The translations under genes were made by a program, and so were the position numbers. DNA of 51,426 nt from NCBI RefSeq assembly GCF_000686665.1, contig NZ_JMLH01000017.1:1-51426 (forward strand). The letters run 5' to 3'. The notes beneath the pieces were generated by a model. That model did no database searches. It was given only the letters and a program-made list of their open reading frames with translations, and was not told where the DNA came from. How positions within the stretch are numbered: position 1 is the stretch's first letter; the number at the start of each line of letters is the position of its first letter. This document shows, piece by piece, positions 1 through 9,240 of this stretch. Source of the stretch: Thomasclavelia saccharogumia DSM 17460. GTDB taxonomy: Bacteria > Bacillota_I > Bacilli_A > Erysipelotrichales > Coprobacillaceae.

Positions 1-349
1 CTTTCCATAATCTAATAGGAATTTCGATTCGTTTAGGTATAAAATAAAAATATCAATCATAGGGGTATATGAAATGGCTGGATATTTTTATCGGCTAAAA
101 AAGTGTTAGAAATATTATTTTTTCCTAATCATAGTTTCATTGCATTTCATCGGTATCATTATCTCTGGTTTCCTCAATAATTCTGCTAGTTCTTCATTGG
201 TCAGATTAATCACTTGTTTACCTTCTTTATATGCTTATAGCTGTATTTTGCTTTGAGAATTTTTCAATCACGATGTTGATTAGCACATTATATAAATAAA
301 AAAGACAGGAACGAATCAAATTAAATTAATAAATATAATAAAACAGTTA

Positions 350-600
350 AAATAATTCGAGAAAGTAATATGCAAATTATCTTAATGACGGTGATAGAAC
401 TAGCGAATCATTTTTTTGTCATCATCATAGTTTACTATCTTGCTTTCATATATTATTGATCTGGTTATATATTGAACACATTTTTCAATAGCGTCTTTAG
501 TTTGTTCATCTTTGATTTTGGGGCATAGACATAGAACACTTTCTCGTATCTTCGGTAGAACCATCTTTTGAGCCTTTGAAATCTTTTGTCATTGCTAATA
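350..600 (-). pseudogene. IS91-type transposase, C-terminal relic
   Basis: Read on the minus strand, this stretch gives pieces such as FYRRYEKVFYVYAPKSK and, after a one-base frameshift, VQYITRSIIYESKIVNYD followed by FYHRH. These resemble the later part of IS91/Y2-type transposases (the YIGRYLSRP.IA...I.NYD region and the following F.Y..H.D). Two in-frame stops flank the FYHRH piece. There is no start and no complete domain, so it is dead. It has the same orientation as the N-terminal transposase relic near 4.8-5.3 kb, so both may come from one element. The identification rests on remembered family patterns. Confidence 0.5.
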
Positions 601-615
601 TGTCTATTAACCATT

Positions 616-1176
616 TATGAGTGCTATAATTTTCATATTTATGACCTGCTTGGAGAATATGAGAGTTTAAACGAGCTCAATTACCTTGTAGGAAAGATTA
701 TAGAACTTGACGAAAGCGAGGATTTCTGGCAGGCGGTTTTAGACTTGGGAGAATAGGGCAGTGTTAGAAACTTAATTAACCTTACCGAAAATATGGACTG
801 TTTTGACTATCTTCCAGGTGTTATCGATGCTTCCGACCTTGGCTATTATTGGATTGAACAAAGCAACTGCTATGGTACAAGCAAACTAGGTGCTCTTTCA
901 AATTATATCGACTATGAAAATTTTAGGTGGGATATTTGTTTTGATGAAAGCAAAGTATTTACCAACAACGGTTATGTACGCTCAAATGGCGACCGTTTTG
1001 TTGATATTTACGACGGCAATATTGAGAATATTCCTGAAGAATACCGTATTCAAAGTCCTAATCTCTATGTTCGCACTCTTGGAAAAACAGAAAAAGTTAT
1101 GGAACGCCAACGGATATATTTTAGAGGACATGCCAACTGTATTTCATATCTGAAAAAGCTCGGGGCATTAAATTGA
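616..1176 (+). pseudogene. ArdA-type antirestriction protein relic
   Basis: One frame reads YDLLGEYESLNELNYLVGK, then an amber stop (754-756), then NLTENMDCFDYLPGV, SDLGYYWIEQ, a DYENF..D segment and FTNNGYVRSNGDRF. This is the pattern of ArdA-like antirestriction proteins, acidic DNA mimics carried by conjugative elements of Firmicutes that block type I restriction. The beginning of the gene is missing, and after about PEEYRI the sequence no longer looks like the family. The amber stop fits a CAG-to-TAG change because Gln suits the position. A 127-codon open frame from 793 remains but is probably not functional. Together with the TOPRIM relic at 4.4 kb it marks a decayed conjugative element. 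Confidence 0.6.
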
Positions 1177-1346
1177 ATATTTCGACATAAGCGGTACAGA
1201 GTTTTCCAGAATTGCTTTTTACATGATTAAAGTTTATGATAAGACCAAAAAACAAATTAAAATATAAAAGTTTTTATTTAATTCAAGTAAAAACTATTAA
1301 TTATTTATATGTTTTTTGGTATACTAATAGTAAAGGAGGCATTAGT

Positions 1347-2546
1347 ATGATTGTTAGACCCCATTATTTAGATTTACTGAAAACTTATCGTGATGTGCCA
1401 CTGGTGAAAATCCTTGCGGGTATTCGTCGCTGTGGTAAGTCCACAATTTTAGACATGTTACAGGATGATTTGATAAAAAGTGGCGTTCTTGCCGACCACA
1501 TTATCAGTATGCGCTACACTTCGGAAGATTTTGATGACGGTATGACCGATAAAGATATGTACAATGGAATCAAGGAAAAAATGACAGACGGTAAACGTTA
1601 CTATCTTCTGCTTGACGAGGTACAGGAAATCACAGGTTGGGAAAAGGCTGTAAACAGTCTGCTTGAAAACGCTGATACGGATATTTATGTGACTGGTTCT
1701 AATTCTAAGCTGATGTCAAGTGAAATATCCACCTATCTTTCAGGACGGTATATCTCTATCCCTGTATTTACGCTGTCCTTTGCCGAATATATGGAGTTCA
1801 AAAAGGCAAGCGGACGCACGCCGAAAGAATTGCTTGCAGAGTATATTCGCATGGGTGGTTTTCCAATCATTGCGCTGAGCAATTTTGACGAGAGCGCAGC
1901 ATATCAGATTGTTGAGGGCATTTATAATTCCGTTATCACCAGCGATATAACGAAACGGCATAATATTACGAAATTTGACCTGTTCAACCGTGTTGTAAAG
2001 TATATTGTTGAAAATGTCGGTAAGACCTTTTCTGCAAATGCTATTGTAAAATTCTTGAAAAGTGAGAGACGTTCTCTCTCGGTGGAATCGGTCTATAATT
2101 ATTTGGAATGGCTGGAAAAAGCCTTTGTGATTTATCGCTGCCAGCGATACGATCTGCAAGGTAAATCCGTGCTGAAAACGCAAGAGAAATTCTATCTTGC
2201 TGACGCTTCTTTGAAATACTGCATGATGGGTTTCAATCCGAAGTCTGTTGCCGCAATGCTTGAAAATATCATATACTTTGAGCTTCGTAGAAAAGGTTAC
2301 GAGGTCTATATTGGCAAGAACGAAACGAAAGAAATTGACTTTGTGGCGGTACGGCGCGATGAGCGTATCTATGTGCAGGTGTGCCGCAATCTACCAGAAG
2401 AATCTGACCGCGAGATTGCCAATCTGCTTGAAATCAAAGACCACTATCCCAAGTATGTCGTAACGCTTGACGAGCTCGCCGCAGGTAATATCAACGGTGT
2501 AAAGATCGTACATTTAGCAGATTTTCTATTGGCTGATGGATATTAA
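1347..2546 (+). CDS. AAA-type ATPase with DUF4143 domain
   Basis: A 399-residue protein starting at the ATG preceded by AAAGGAGGC at normal spacing; an upstream in-frame start lacks a ribosome site. The N-terminal ATPase has a Walker A loop (AGIRRCGKST, near residue 25) and a Walker B-like YYLLLDEVQEI. The C-terminal half has the DUF4143 pattern with an ID.V endonuclease-like motif (KEIDFVAVR). The family is widespread in anaerobes and archaea and its role is unknown; some members lie on mobile elements. The reading frame is intact and visibly more GC-rich than its neighbours, with codons such as GCG, CGC and CTG that are rare elsewhere here. This points to recent acquisition. It sits alone between relics, so it is not in an operon. 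Confidence 0.85.
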   Translation: MIVRPHYLDLLKTYRDVPLVKILAGIRRCGKSTILDMLQDDLIKSGVLADHIISMRYTSEDFDDGMTDKDMYNGIKEKMTDGKRYYLLLDEVQEITGWEKAVNSLLENADTDIYVTGSNSKLMSSEISTYLSGRYISIPVFTLSFAEYMEFKKASGRTPKELLAEYIRMGGFPIIALSNFDESAAYQIVEGIYNSVITSDITKRHNITKFDLFNRVVKYIVENVGKTFSANAIVKFLKSERRSLSVESVYNYLEWLEKAFVIYRCQRYDLQGKSVLKTQEKFYLADASLKYCMMGFNPKSVAAMLENIIYFELRRKGYEVYIGKNETKEIDFVAVRRDERIYVQVCRNLPEESDREIANLLEIKDHYPKYVVTLDELAAGNINGVKIVHLADFLLADGY

Positions 2547-2956
2547 AATTATCATAAAGTGTAGATTAGCATATTATTTTAACAAATTTTTAGCAAATTA
2601 AATTAGATAACAGTAGTAATAGACATGAGCTAATTAGTTAAAAATAGCAAAATATAATGATACAAACAATCAAATTAATTTATACCAATTTCCTTATTTA
2701 CAGTGGAGCCAAATTCCTAAGAACTGTTAAAACCAAGCAAAATCAAGAAGATTTTGCTTATGAAAAAGTATAACTTAGGAATATCCACTATAAATAAGTT
2801 TTCTCGGCATAAAATAATTTGAATAAAATATTGTCAAATTAAATTAGTTATATTTAATTTTAGCTAATTTACGAATGCAAAAACAGTAGTTTTTTGAGTT
2901 AAAATAATTTGCATATCAACAATAAAGATTAAAAATCGAGGTTTAGAGGAGTAACT
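2547..2956. other. AT-rich intergenic region with a large nested hairpin
   Basis: No coding sequence is seen. The one notable structure is the nested inverted repeat listed separately. The rest is AT-rich and contains short repeats of AAATTA type. Confidence 0.6.
2694..2797. repeat. Nested inverted repeat, possible MITE or structured RNA
   Basis: Three successive arm pairs are nested: an outer TTATTTACAGTGGA with TCCACTATAAATAA (one mismatch), a middle TTCCTAAG with CTTAGGAA, and an inner AGCAAAATC with GATTTTGCT around a five-base loop. The middle and inner arms are separated by unpaired stretches of about 14-15 bases. The whole is about 104 bp and could fold as one long interrupted hairpin. 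It may be a miniature inverted-repeat element or a non-coding RNA. No T-run follows, so it is not a plain terminator. Confidence 0.55.
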
Positions 2957-4285
2957 ATGAAATGATATCAAGTATTTATTAGTTCCACATATACAGATTT
3001 ACAATTAGAGAGACAAGCAGTTTTAGAGAGTATTCTTAAACTTCGTCATATTCCTGTTGGTATGGAACATTTTGTTTCAACAAACGAGGAATAGTTTAAT
3101 TATATTAAGCGGTTTCTTGATGAAACGGATTACTATATTATCATTATAGGGAATAGATATGGTTCACAAGCTGATGATGGTATTAGTTATACTGAAAAAG
3201 AGTTTGATTATGCTGTGGATTTAGAGATTCCAGTAATTGCGTTCATTCATAGCAATCCTGATTCTCTTCCGGTTAACAGATCCGATATAGAACTAGATGC
3301 CAAACAGAAACTTAATAAATTTAGAAATAAGGTGATGCATCATAGAATGGTGAGTCATTTTAGCTGGGATAGTCCATCAGCTCTTTCTGAAAATGTTGTT
3401 ATCGCTTTAGTAAATTGTATTAATTATTATCCAAGACTTGGTTGGGAGAGAGTTGCGTCCTACGAAAATTCAGATTTACTGAATCAAATAAACGATTTAA
3501 GGATTGAAAATGATAGATTAAAAGCTCTGCTTGAGGACGAAAAGCAATCAGAGAAATATGAGCAATTCATTATGCAGTTTCCATGGAATGAAATTCGTAC
3601 TTTTATGGGTTATTCAAAGTGAGATGATTACAAGAATATTTCCATACCAGTTTCTTTGCCTGTTTCTTTGACATGGTCACAAATATTTTCAATCTTTGGT
3701 CCAATTTTATTGGTTGAAAGCAACATTAGCCTAATTCATTATGCATTCAATCATGCATTGTTTTTAGATCATGCTCCTTATTTTTGTGTTCCTGATGTGG
3801 AGTTTCAGCGAATAGTTGCAGAATTTTTTGAGTATGGAATAATAGATATTGCTCAAGATAAAATTACTTTAACCAAACTTGGAAAGCAAGGTTTGCATAC
3901 AATAAGGGTTTCTGTTGATGACGAACTTAATTCAATTCATGCAAAAGTAATGGAGGTGTTTAATAATATGCCTCAAAAATCACATGAAGAAATCTCCAAG
4001 TATATAAGACTGTTGTCGGATTTCAATTCAAATCCAGAAGCAATAAATTATATTGGACAAACTTTGCTTAGTTTAAGAGTGTTTTTAGGTAACCATCCTG
4101 AATGGGATAAAGAGCAGGTAGAAATTGCGCAAAATGAAATCGAAGATATTCTAAATGAAGCATCTGAAAGTGAAAGAGCAGAGATGGGTGCTTTTGATCC
4201 TGTTTTCAATCTTTCCAAAATTATGAAACTAATTGATTTTTTAAATGCACAGTTACAAGAATGCCAAATAAAAAATAATTTATAA
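2957..4285 (+). pseudogene. DUF4062 protein gene with three in-frame stops
   Basis: A single reading frame of about 443 codons begins at an ATG preceded by AGAGGAG. It encodes VFISSTYTDLQLERQAV, then IPVGMEHF, DYYIIIIGNRYGS and SYTEKEFDYA, the hallmark of DUF4062, a TIR/SLOG-like N-terminal domain often found in nucleotide-signalling defence proteins. A coiled stretch and a winged-helix-like C-terminal part follow. The frame is cut by TGA (2963), TAG (3092) and TGA (3620) with no frameshift. The TAG falls where Gln is expected after NEE, and the TGAs would suit Trp. Two long open pieces remain (3215-3622, and 3656-4285 from a TTG). I read it as a pseudogene. Translational readthrough is possible but unsupported. 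Confidence 0.75.
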
Positions 4286-4340
4286 AACAGTTTAGTAAAT
4301 ATGGTTTTCCCCATGTAATTTAAAGTAAGTAATATTTTAC

Positions 4341-4386
4341 ATAGCCGAGAAATTTTCATTTTGAAAGTTCCTAGGCTTTTTCTATT
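4341..4386 (+). terminator. Probable terminator after the DUF4062 gene
   Basis: TAGCCGAGAA and TTCCTAGGCT can pair imperfectly around an AT-rich loop and are followed by TTTTTC. The position, about 60 bp after the last DUF4062 codon, fits. Confidence 0.45.
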
Positions 4387-4407
4387 TCAAAATGGAGGTG
4401 AAAAAGT

Positions 4408-4765
4408 ATGCCATATATCCCTTCGCGGTGGTAGAGAAAGCCGTGAAATGGATTTGCTGATCTATCCAAAAAGCTATGAGCTGCAGAAACTTTTCAAACG
4501 ACAAATGGTGTTGGCTTTCTCGTGGAATCGGCGTTATTTTGCACTGGACTATCTAATCAAGGTCAAAGAAATGCACTTTATTCAGGCAGTTGAAACGATT
4601 ATGAGAAATGTTGATGTATCGTCGTCAACCTATACTTTCGCACCGAAAGTTTTACTATTGCCAACAACCAGAACATGGATATGTGGATTTCAGTCAAGTG
4701 TTCTACCAAAAGTGTACGATGAGGTAATGACACCAAAGATCATATATTAGTTGGATCTTTGTAAA
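4408..4765 (+). pseudogene. TOPRIM/DUF3991 mobile-element protein relic
   Basis: After AATGGAGGTGAAAAAGT an ATG opens MPYIP. The sequence then matches the N-terminus of the DUF3991/TOPRIM proteins carried by Firmicutes conjugative elements only if the frame is changed several times: FAVVEKA, REMDLLIY..SYE, WCWLSRGIG and ALDYLIKVKEMHFIQAVE fall in different frames. At least three indels are therefore present. The TOPRIM half is absent. The relic supports the idea that this end of the window holds the remains of an integrative conjugative element. It is not functional. Confidence 0.6.
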
Positions 4766-4776
4766 GATATTGAGAT

Positions 4777-5298
4777 TTATTGCTTTTTTATGATAGAAGA
4801 TATTTTTTTAAGATGCTTTTGTCTGCGATATTTGCTATCGTTGAAAAAGGAGGCCAGAGTATTTCTGGCAACGACAAAAAGGCCATCAAGCAGTGTTCGC
4901 TTCTTGATAAAATAGAAGCGCAGCTGAGCAGGGATGGTAAAGATGATATGGTGATGTTTGGATTTAAAAGCCATAGAGCTGACATAAGCAGCATGTCTTT
5001 GACTGGATTTAGAACCACATTTGGTACAGTATTTGGAACTGCAGGTATGAGCAACAATAGTTTCTTTGCCACAGTTAGGACAGACAAAGAAATCATAACC
5101 AAGATGGATAGAAGAACAAAGGATAATCTTTTAAATGTTATCAAAAGAAACATCTCTAAGTTTACCTTTATCATGTAAATTAACGATACAGTCGTAATTA
5201 TCAAAGAAGGTATATTTAAAAGTATTTTACTGTTTTTTTACATACTGTTTAAAATTAAAAAGACCTAATGTATCAGAAGGAATAGATAAATTGATCAT
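4777..5298 (-). pseudogene. IS91-type transposase, N-terminal relic
   Basis: Read on the minus strand from an ATG preceded by TTAGGAGATGAG, one frame of 174 codons encodes a zinc-binding transposase N-terminus. It contains YDFFVCPNCGKE, HTCSSKYCTKCG and then KHHHIIFTIPAQLR, the C..C / C....C..C and H.HIIFT(I/L)P pattern of IS91-family transposases. Ochre stops at 5227-5229 and 5131-5133 interrupt it in frame; both could be CAA-to-TAA changes (KKQ-stop, DNI-stop). The 3' part breaks off at 4777 next to the TOPRIM relic. A C-terminal relic in the same orientation lies near 350-600. Confidence 0.7.
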
Positions 5299-5333
5299 AA
5301 ACTCATCTCCTAAAATCATTATAATACCAAAAA

Positions 5334-5389
5334 GGATGATAGGCATTTAAAATGCACTATCATCCAGGTGGACAAAATTTATTTTGTCC
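5334..5389. terminator. Double hairpin terminator at the end of ponA
   Basis: Two hairpins lie side by side. On the minus strand, after the ponA stop, GGACAAAA pairs with TTTTGTCC, and then GGATGATAG pairs with CTATCATCC followed by TTTTT. On the plus strand the first of these is followed by CTTTTTTAT. The pair can therefore stop transcription from both sides and separates the transposase relic from ponA. Confidence 0.75.
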
Positions 5390-5394
5390 CTTTT

Positions 5395-8085
5395 TTATTC
5401 TGTTGATGAATTAGAATTACCAATCGTAAATGTAACTGTATCACTAATTGTTTTAGTACCATCAGACTCACTAATTTTAACGCGATACTGAACACCAGGT
5501 GTTAGTTCAAAGTCTTTACTACCAGTACCAGTGAAAGTATATGCATCATTAATTTCACTGCCGTCTAGAGTGAAAAATTGAATACTGATGTTGTTAGAAC
5601 TATTTTGAGCAGTTACTTTGATCGTAACCGTATTAGAAGAAGTAGTACTTCCGTTTGTAATAGTTACTCCATCGGAAGTAATTGAATAATTAATTTTGTT
5701 TTCAGAACTATTAGAACCTACAGATTTAGTTATTTTATTAGACACTTTTCTTGGAGCTTTATGGAAGCGATAATAGCCTGTTACATTGACTTTTTCGTTA
5801 GGTGTATAATCAATAATACCATCAGACTGATTTAATGTCGTCGTGTATAAAATTTCATTGCTATTTGGATTGCTAACTTCAACAACATATTCGATTACAC
5901 CATACATTTTGGTTGCTTCAGTTGCATTTTCATCGGTTGCTGCACTTGCAGGATTATATTCACTGAATTTGACAGAAATCTTTCCATTACTAGAAAGAGA
6001 AGCATCAAAAGATGATAAATTATTAATACTATATTCAGTTGACGATTTGCTAGGGCCAGTGCCTTTTTTAGCCCAACCAGTATATATTTTGTCAGATGGG
6101 GTGCTTGCAGTTGGACTTTCATAAGGATATACTCCAGCAATAATACTTATTTCTTCAACGCTATCAGGTTTATCAGGATATGACTTTTTATCTGTAGTAT
6201 TATCTTGTAAATACTCTAATAATTCACCAACTACTTTTCCAGGATAAGCCTTATATTTAGAAGTGTTTTTTCCATCAGCTAAGGCTTTTTCTTCAAATCC
6301 CATCCAAACTGAGCAGGTATAGTCCGGTGTATAAGCAGTCATCCATAAATCTTTACTAGCACCGCTATTAGTATTAGAAGTACCTGTTTTAGCTCCAACG
6401 TTATCAATTCCACTTAGATAAGCATAATTACTATAGCCGCTGTCAGAATAACTTAACATCGTTTCTCTGATCATGAAAGAAACATCTTCACCAATACTTT
6501 GTTTAGCATCATCTTGAATGTCTTTATCGATATTATAAGTTTTATTTTTAGTTGGAACTTCTACATAGTTAACTGTGTGTGATTCAATATAAACACCATT
6601 ATTTGCAATAGTTGCATAAGCGCCAGCTAATTCAATTGGACTAGTACCATTAGCCCAACCACCAATAGCATATGGTAAACTTAATTCTTTATCCTCAGTA
6701 GACATATCAATACCTAAAGATTCCATGTCAGCAATTATTTTTTTAGAAGACGAAGCTTCTAAAACTTCCTGAAAAGTTGATACTGCAGGGATATTCCATG
6801 ATTTAACTAAAGCTTCTTTAATTGGCATTGAACCATGATAACTATTATCCCAGTTTTTAGGAGTATAGTCACCAAAACTTGTTGGCTCATCAACAACTGT
6901 ATGCACTGTTGACCAGTCTAGATATTTGTAAGCTAAACCATAATCAAGAATTGGTTTCATTGAAGAACCAGGTTGTCTTTTTAATGTTGCCTTATTTTTA
7001 TCACCAAGTTTATAATTACGTCCCCCAATTACTGCAACGATTCGACCATCTTGAGTAGACTGGATACTGCCAGACATTTGCATATCTTCATCAGTATAGT
7101 CATATGTTTCACCATTTGCCATTTTTGCAGCTTCTTTTTGAACATCTTGATTACAGTATGTGTAGATATTCATTTGGGTCTCAGCAGGATCTAAACCTGT
7201 TTTCTCTTTTACTTCAGCAGTGACTAAATCAACGTATGCTGCTAATGCACTATCTGAAGTAGTACTTGATTGTGATAACATATTTTCAATCTTTACTTTT
7301 TTTGCTAGATCGCATTCTTCTTGAGAAATATAGCCATGATCGACCATTAAGTTTAAAATGATATCGCGCCGTTTAGTTGCTAAATCAAGATTGTAATATG
7401 GATCATAAGCGCTAGGAGAATTCAAAGTGCCTGCCAATAAGGCTGCTTCTGGTAAAGTAAGCTGAGATACTTCTTTATTAAAATAATATTTGCTGGCTGC
7501 AGCAATACCGATCGAACTAGTACTGCGACCAAAATAAATTTTATTTAAATATAAAGTAATGATTTCTTCTTTGCTTACTTCTTTTGTTGCCTGAATAGCT
7601 AAAATGATTTCACTGATTTTACGAGTATAAGTTTTTTGTTCTTCTGGGAAATAAGATTTTTTGATTACTTGCTGCGTGATCGTAGAACCACCGCCACGAA
7701 TACTAAAATGTGCTAGATTAGTAATCAATGTTTTAGCAATACGAGGTAAATCGAAACCATCGTGTTCAAAGAAGCGGGAATCTTCTGCAGCAACTACAGC
7801 ATCAATTAATACTTGTGGTAAATCTTTATAAGTAATATTTTCTCGCTTACCATTGATATCACTGCCATATGTATACATTAGTTCTCCATTAGCATCATAA
7901 ATTTTACTGGCTTCACCAGAAAGGAGACGCTGTGCAGAAAAGTCTTCAGTTTCTTTGTATACTGACCAGGCGAAAAAACATCCTCCAGAAAGACAAATGA
8001 CAATAATTATTACAATAAAACTAGTAAAAATTTTTTTCCAGTTCAATCTTCTTTTTTTGCTTCTTGTAGTAGGGTTATCTGTCAT
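5395..8085 (-). CDS. ponA: Class A penicillin-binding protein 1A
   Basis: A bifunctional peptidoglycan synthase of 896 residues. A basic N-terminus and one membrane helix (about residues 17-40) anchor it facing outward. The GT51 glycosyltransferase domain shows AAEDSRFFEHDGFD with the catalytic Glu, then RGGGSTITQQ and KIYFGRS. The transpeptidase domain carries PGSSMKP with the nucleophile Ser near residue 373, KSWN as the SxN motif, and KTGTS near residue 565. A Ser/Thr-rich C-terminal extension with fibronectin/Ig-like character follows, as in many Firmicutes PBP1A proteins. The start is preceded by AGGAGG. The gene overlaps the end of recU by 11 bases, so the two are co-transcribed, an arrangement known from Bacillus. 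Confidence 0.96.
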   Translation of the reverse strand: MTDNPTTRSKKRRLNWKKIFTSFIVIIIVICLSGGCFFAWSVYKETEDFSAQRLLSGEASKIYDANGELMYTYGSDINGKRENITYKDLPQVLIDAVVAAEDSRFFEHDGFDLPRIAKTLITNLAHFSIRGGGSTITQQVIKKSYFPEEQKTYTRKISEIILAIQATKEVSKEEIITLYLNKIYFGRSTSSIGIAAASKYYFNKEVSQLTLPEAALLAGTLNSPSAYDPYYNLDLATKRRDIILNLMVDHGYISQEECDLAKKVKIENMLSQSSTTSDSALAAYVDLVTAEVKEKTGLDPAETQMNIYTYCNQDVQKEAAKMANGETYDYTDEDMQMSGSIQSTQDGRIVAVIGGRNYKLGDKNKATLKRQPGSSMKPILDYGLAYKYLDWSTVHTVVDEPTSFGDYTPKNWDNSYHGSMPIKEALVKSWNIPAVSTFQEVLEASSSKKIIADMESLGIDMSTEDKELSLPYAIGGWANGTSPIELAGAYATIANNGVYIESHTVNYVEVPTKNKTYNIDKDIQDDAKQSIGEDVSFMIRETMLSYSDSGYSNYAYLSGIDNVGAKTGTSNTNSGASKDLWMTAYTPDYTCSVWMGFEEKALADGKNTSKYKAYPGKVVGELLEYLQDNTTDKKSYPDKPDSVEEISIIAGVYPYESPTASTPSDKIYTGWAKKGTGPSKSSTEYSINNLSSFDASLSSNGKISVKFSEYNPASAATDENATEATKMYGVIEYVVEVSNPNSNEILYTTTLNQSDGIIDYTPNEKVNVTGYYRFHKAPRKVSNKITKSVGSNSSENKINYSITSDGVTITNGSTTSSNTVTIKVTAQNSSNNISIQFFTLDGSEINDAYTFTGTGSKDFELTPGVQYRVKISESDGTKTISDTVTFTIGNSNSSTE

Positions 8086-8674
8086 TTTTAAGACCTCCTA
8101 AATAATATTGATCAATTATTTTTAAATAATTTAAGCGCGGATTAAATCCCTGCTCAATCAAATGTCCTTTTTCTTTAATTTCCTCATAAGAAATAGATTT
8201 TTGATTGGGCTGATAATATGCTTCAATCATATATGAGGCATCAATTAAGTATACCTCATTTAGGTGGGTAAAAGCAATAATAACAAAGGCAATTCCATGG
8301 TGATTAATAATACTTTGTAAATGCTTGATCTGGTGAACGCCAATATTAGTAAAAGGAAAGTTTTGTCTTTTGGTTTCCTTTGCTTCAAAATCTAAGTATC
8401 TACCTTTATAAATCCCGTTATAGTCAGTTGTAGAAGGAGTCTTGAAGTAAGCTTCAACAATTCTAGCTGCTGATCTTTTGGGATAATCAACTTTCACGAT
8501 TTGAATTGGTGTGGGTTTTTTGTGAATATTGGCGATGCCATTAGTAAGATAATATTTATTTGTTAAATTTAAATCTTCTTCAAGATTCATCCCGCGATGG
8601 CGGGTATTTAATTTTCCATCAATTAATTTGGTTTGATGGATAGTAGTTTTTTTCATATTTGGATAATTAACCAT
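8075..8674 (-). CDS. recU: Holliday junction resolvase RecU
   Basis: A 199-residue protein of the usual RecU length. RecU cuts Holliday junctions during recombinational repair and chromosome segregation. RHRGMNLEEDLN near residue 26 is the conserved entry to the nuclease fold. TTDYNGIYKGRYLDFEAKE holds the acidic metal-binding residues of the PD-(D/E)xK-like centre, followed by the conserved Lys/Thr and the HQ..HL helix. AAAAGGAGC lies ahead of the ATG. The gene is first in an operon with ponA and diverges from gpsB, the conserved Firmicutes layout. Confidence 0.95.
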   Translation of the reverse strand: MVNYPNMKKTTIHQTKLIDGKLNTRHRGMNLEEDLNLTNKYYLTNGIANIHKKPTPIQIVKVDYPKRSAARIVEAYFKTPSTTDYNGIYKGRYLDFEAKETKRQNFPFTNIGVHQIKHLQSIINHHGIAFVIIAFTHLNEVYLIDASYMIEAYYQPNQKSISYEEIKEKGHLIEQGFNPRLNYLKIIDQYYLGGLKNDR

Positions 8675-8701
8675 AGTTGCTCCTTTTTATTACTTTACGT
8701 A

Positions 8702-8710
8702 GGTATTATA
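8702..8710 (-). promoter_or_regulatory. Extended -10 promoter of recU-ponA
   Basis: On the minus strand TGGTATAAT, a TGn-extended -10 box, lies about 30 bp upstream of the recU start. The -35 region is weak. Assigned by position and motif. Confidence 0.5.
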
Positions 8711-8854
8711 CCATAACTAAAATAAAATATCATAATATCTTGCGAGTTTCCTAAACATTGTATATTTTGTTAAAATTCATGACAAATATATTAAATCCTT
8801 GCATTTAATCAAGAATTTTGTTTCAATATATTATATAGATAGGAGTTGATTACT

Positions 8855-9190
8855 TTGGAACCAAAAATTATGTTAAGTCCAAAAAAAATAGTTGCGAAAG
8901 AATTTAAAGTTGATTTTAAAGGATATAATGCAGAAGAAGTTGATCATTTTTTAGATATGATCGTTAAAGATTATGAATCATTTGCTGCTATGTTAAATGC
9001 ATCGTATGATAAAATAGATCAATTGGAAGCTCGTTTAAATGAACAAAAGATCAAAATTGCTAAACTTGAGCGTGAAAAAGCACTTCAAGATGACAATATC
9101 CATGCAATGGAAGAAAATCTTTCAACTAATGTGGATATTTTAAAAAGACTTTCTTTATTAGAAAAAGTAGTATTTAATCAAAATAAATAG
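8855..9190 (+). CDS. gpsB: Cell division protein GpsB (DivIVA family)
   Basis: A small coiled-coil protein of about 111 residues. GpsB links PBP1A to the divisome and elongation machinery at the membrane. The N-terminal DivIVA-type segment reads AKEFKVDFKGYNAEEVDHFLD, then a coiled coil follows, and the C-terminus TNVDILKRLSLLEKVVF closely matches the GpsB trimerisation tail. The chosen start is a TTG nine bases after AGGAG. An in-frame TTG abuts the ribosome site (8846) and the first ATG lies too far downstream, so the exact start is uncertain. It is divergent from recU-ponA, whose product is its known partner, and is followed by rnpB. Confidence 0.9.
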   Translation: MEPKIMLSPKKIVAKEFKVDFKGYNAEEVDHFLDMIVKDYESFAAMLNASYDKIDQLEARLNEQKIKIAKLEREKALQDDNIHAMEENLSTNVDILKRLSLLEKVVFNQNK

Positions 9191-9208
9191 TACCAAATAA
9201 CTTTATAC

Positions 9209-9236
9209 TTGCTTTCTAAAAAAAAATAAGTAAAAT
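9209..9236 (+). promoter_or_regulatory. Promoter of rnpB
   Basis: TTGCTT and TAAAAT are separated by 16 bases. Initiation about six bases later would match the expected 5' end of the RNase P RNA. Confidence 0.6.
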
Positions 9237-9240
9237 AAAG

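Noticed and set aside
1740-2183. Minus-strand open frame of 147 codons inside the DUF4143 gene
   Set aside because: It is antisense to a clear coding sequence, with no ribosome site and no recognisable domain.
4788-5204. Hydrophobic minus-strand frame overlapping the transposase relic
   Set aside because: The neighbouring frame carries the zinc-binding CPNCG and HHIIFT motifs, so this one is a shadow.
6360-6390. SGAS in PBP1A, resembling the ApbE flavinylation motif
   Set aside because: It lies just after the transpeptidase KTGT motif, inside a fold that is not an FMN_bind domain, and the preceding Asp is missing.
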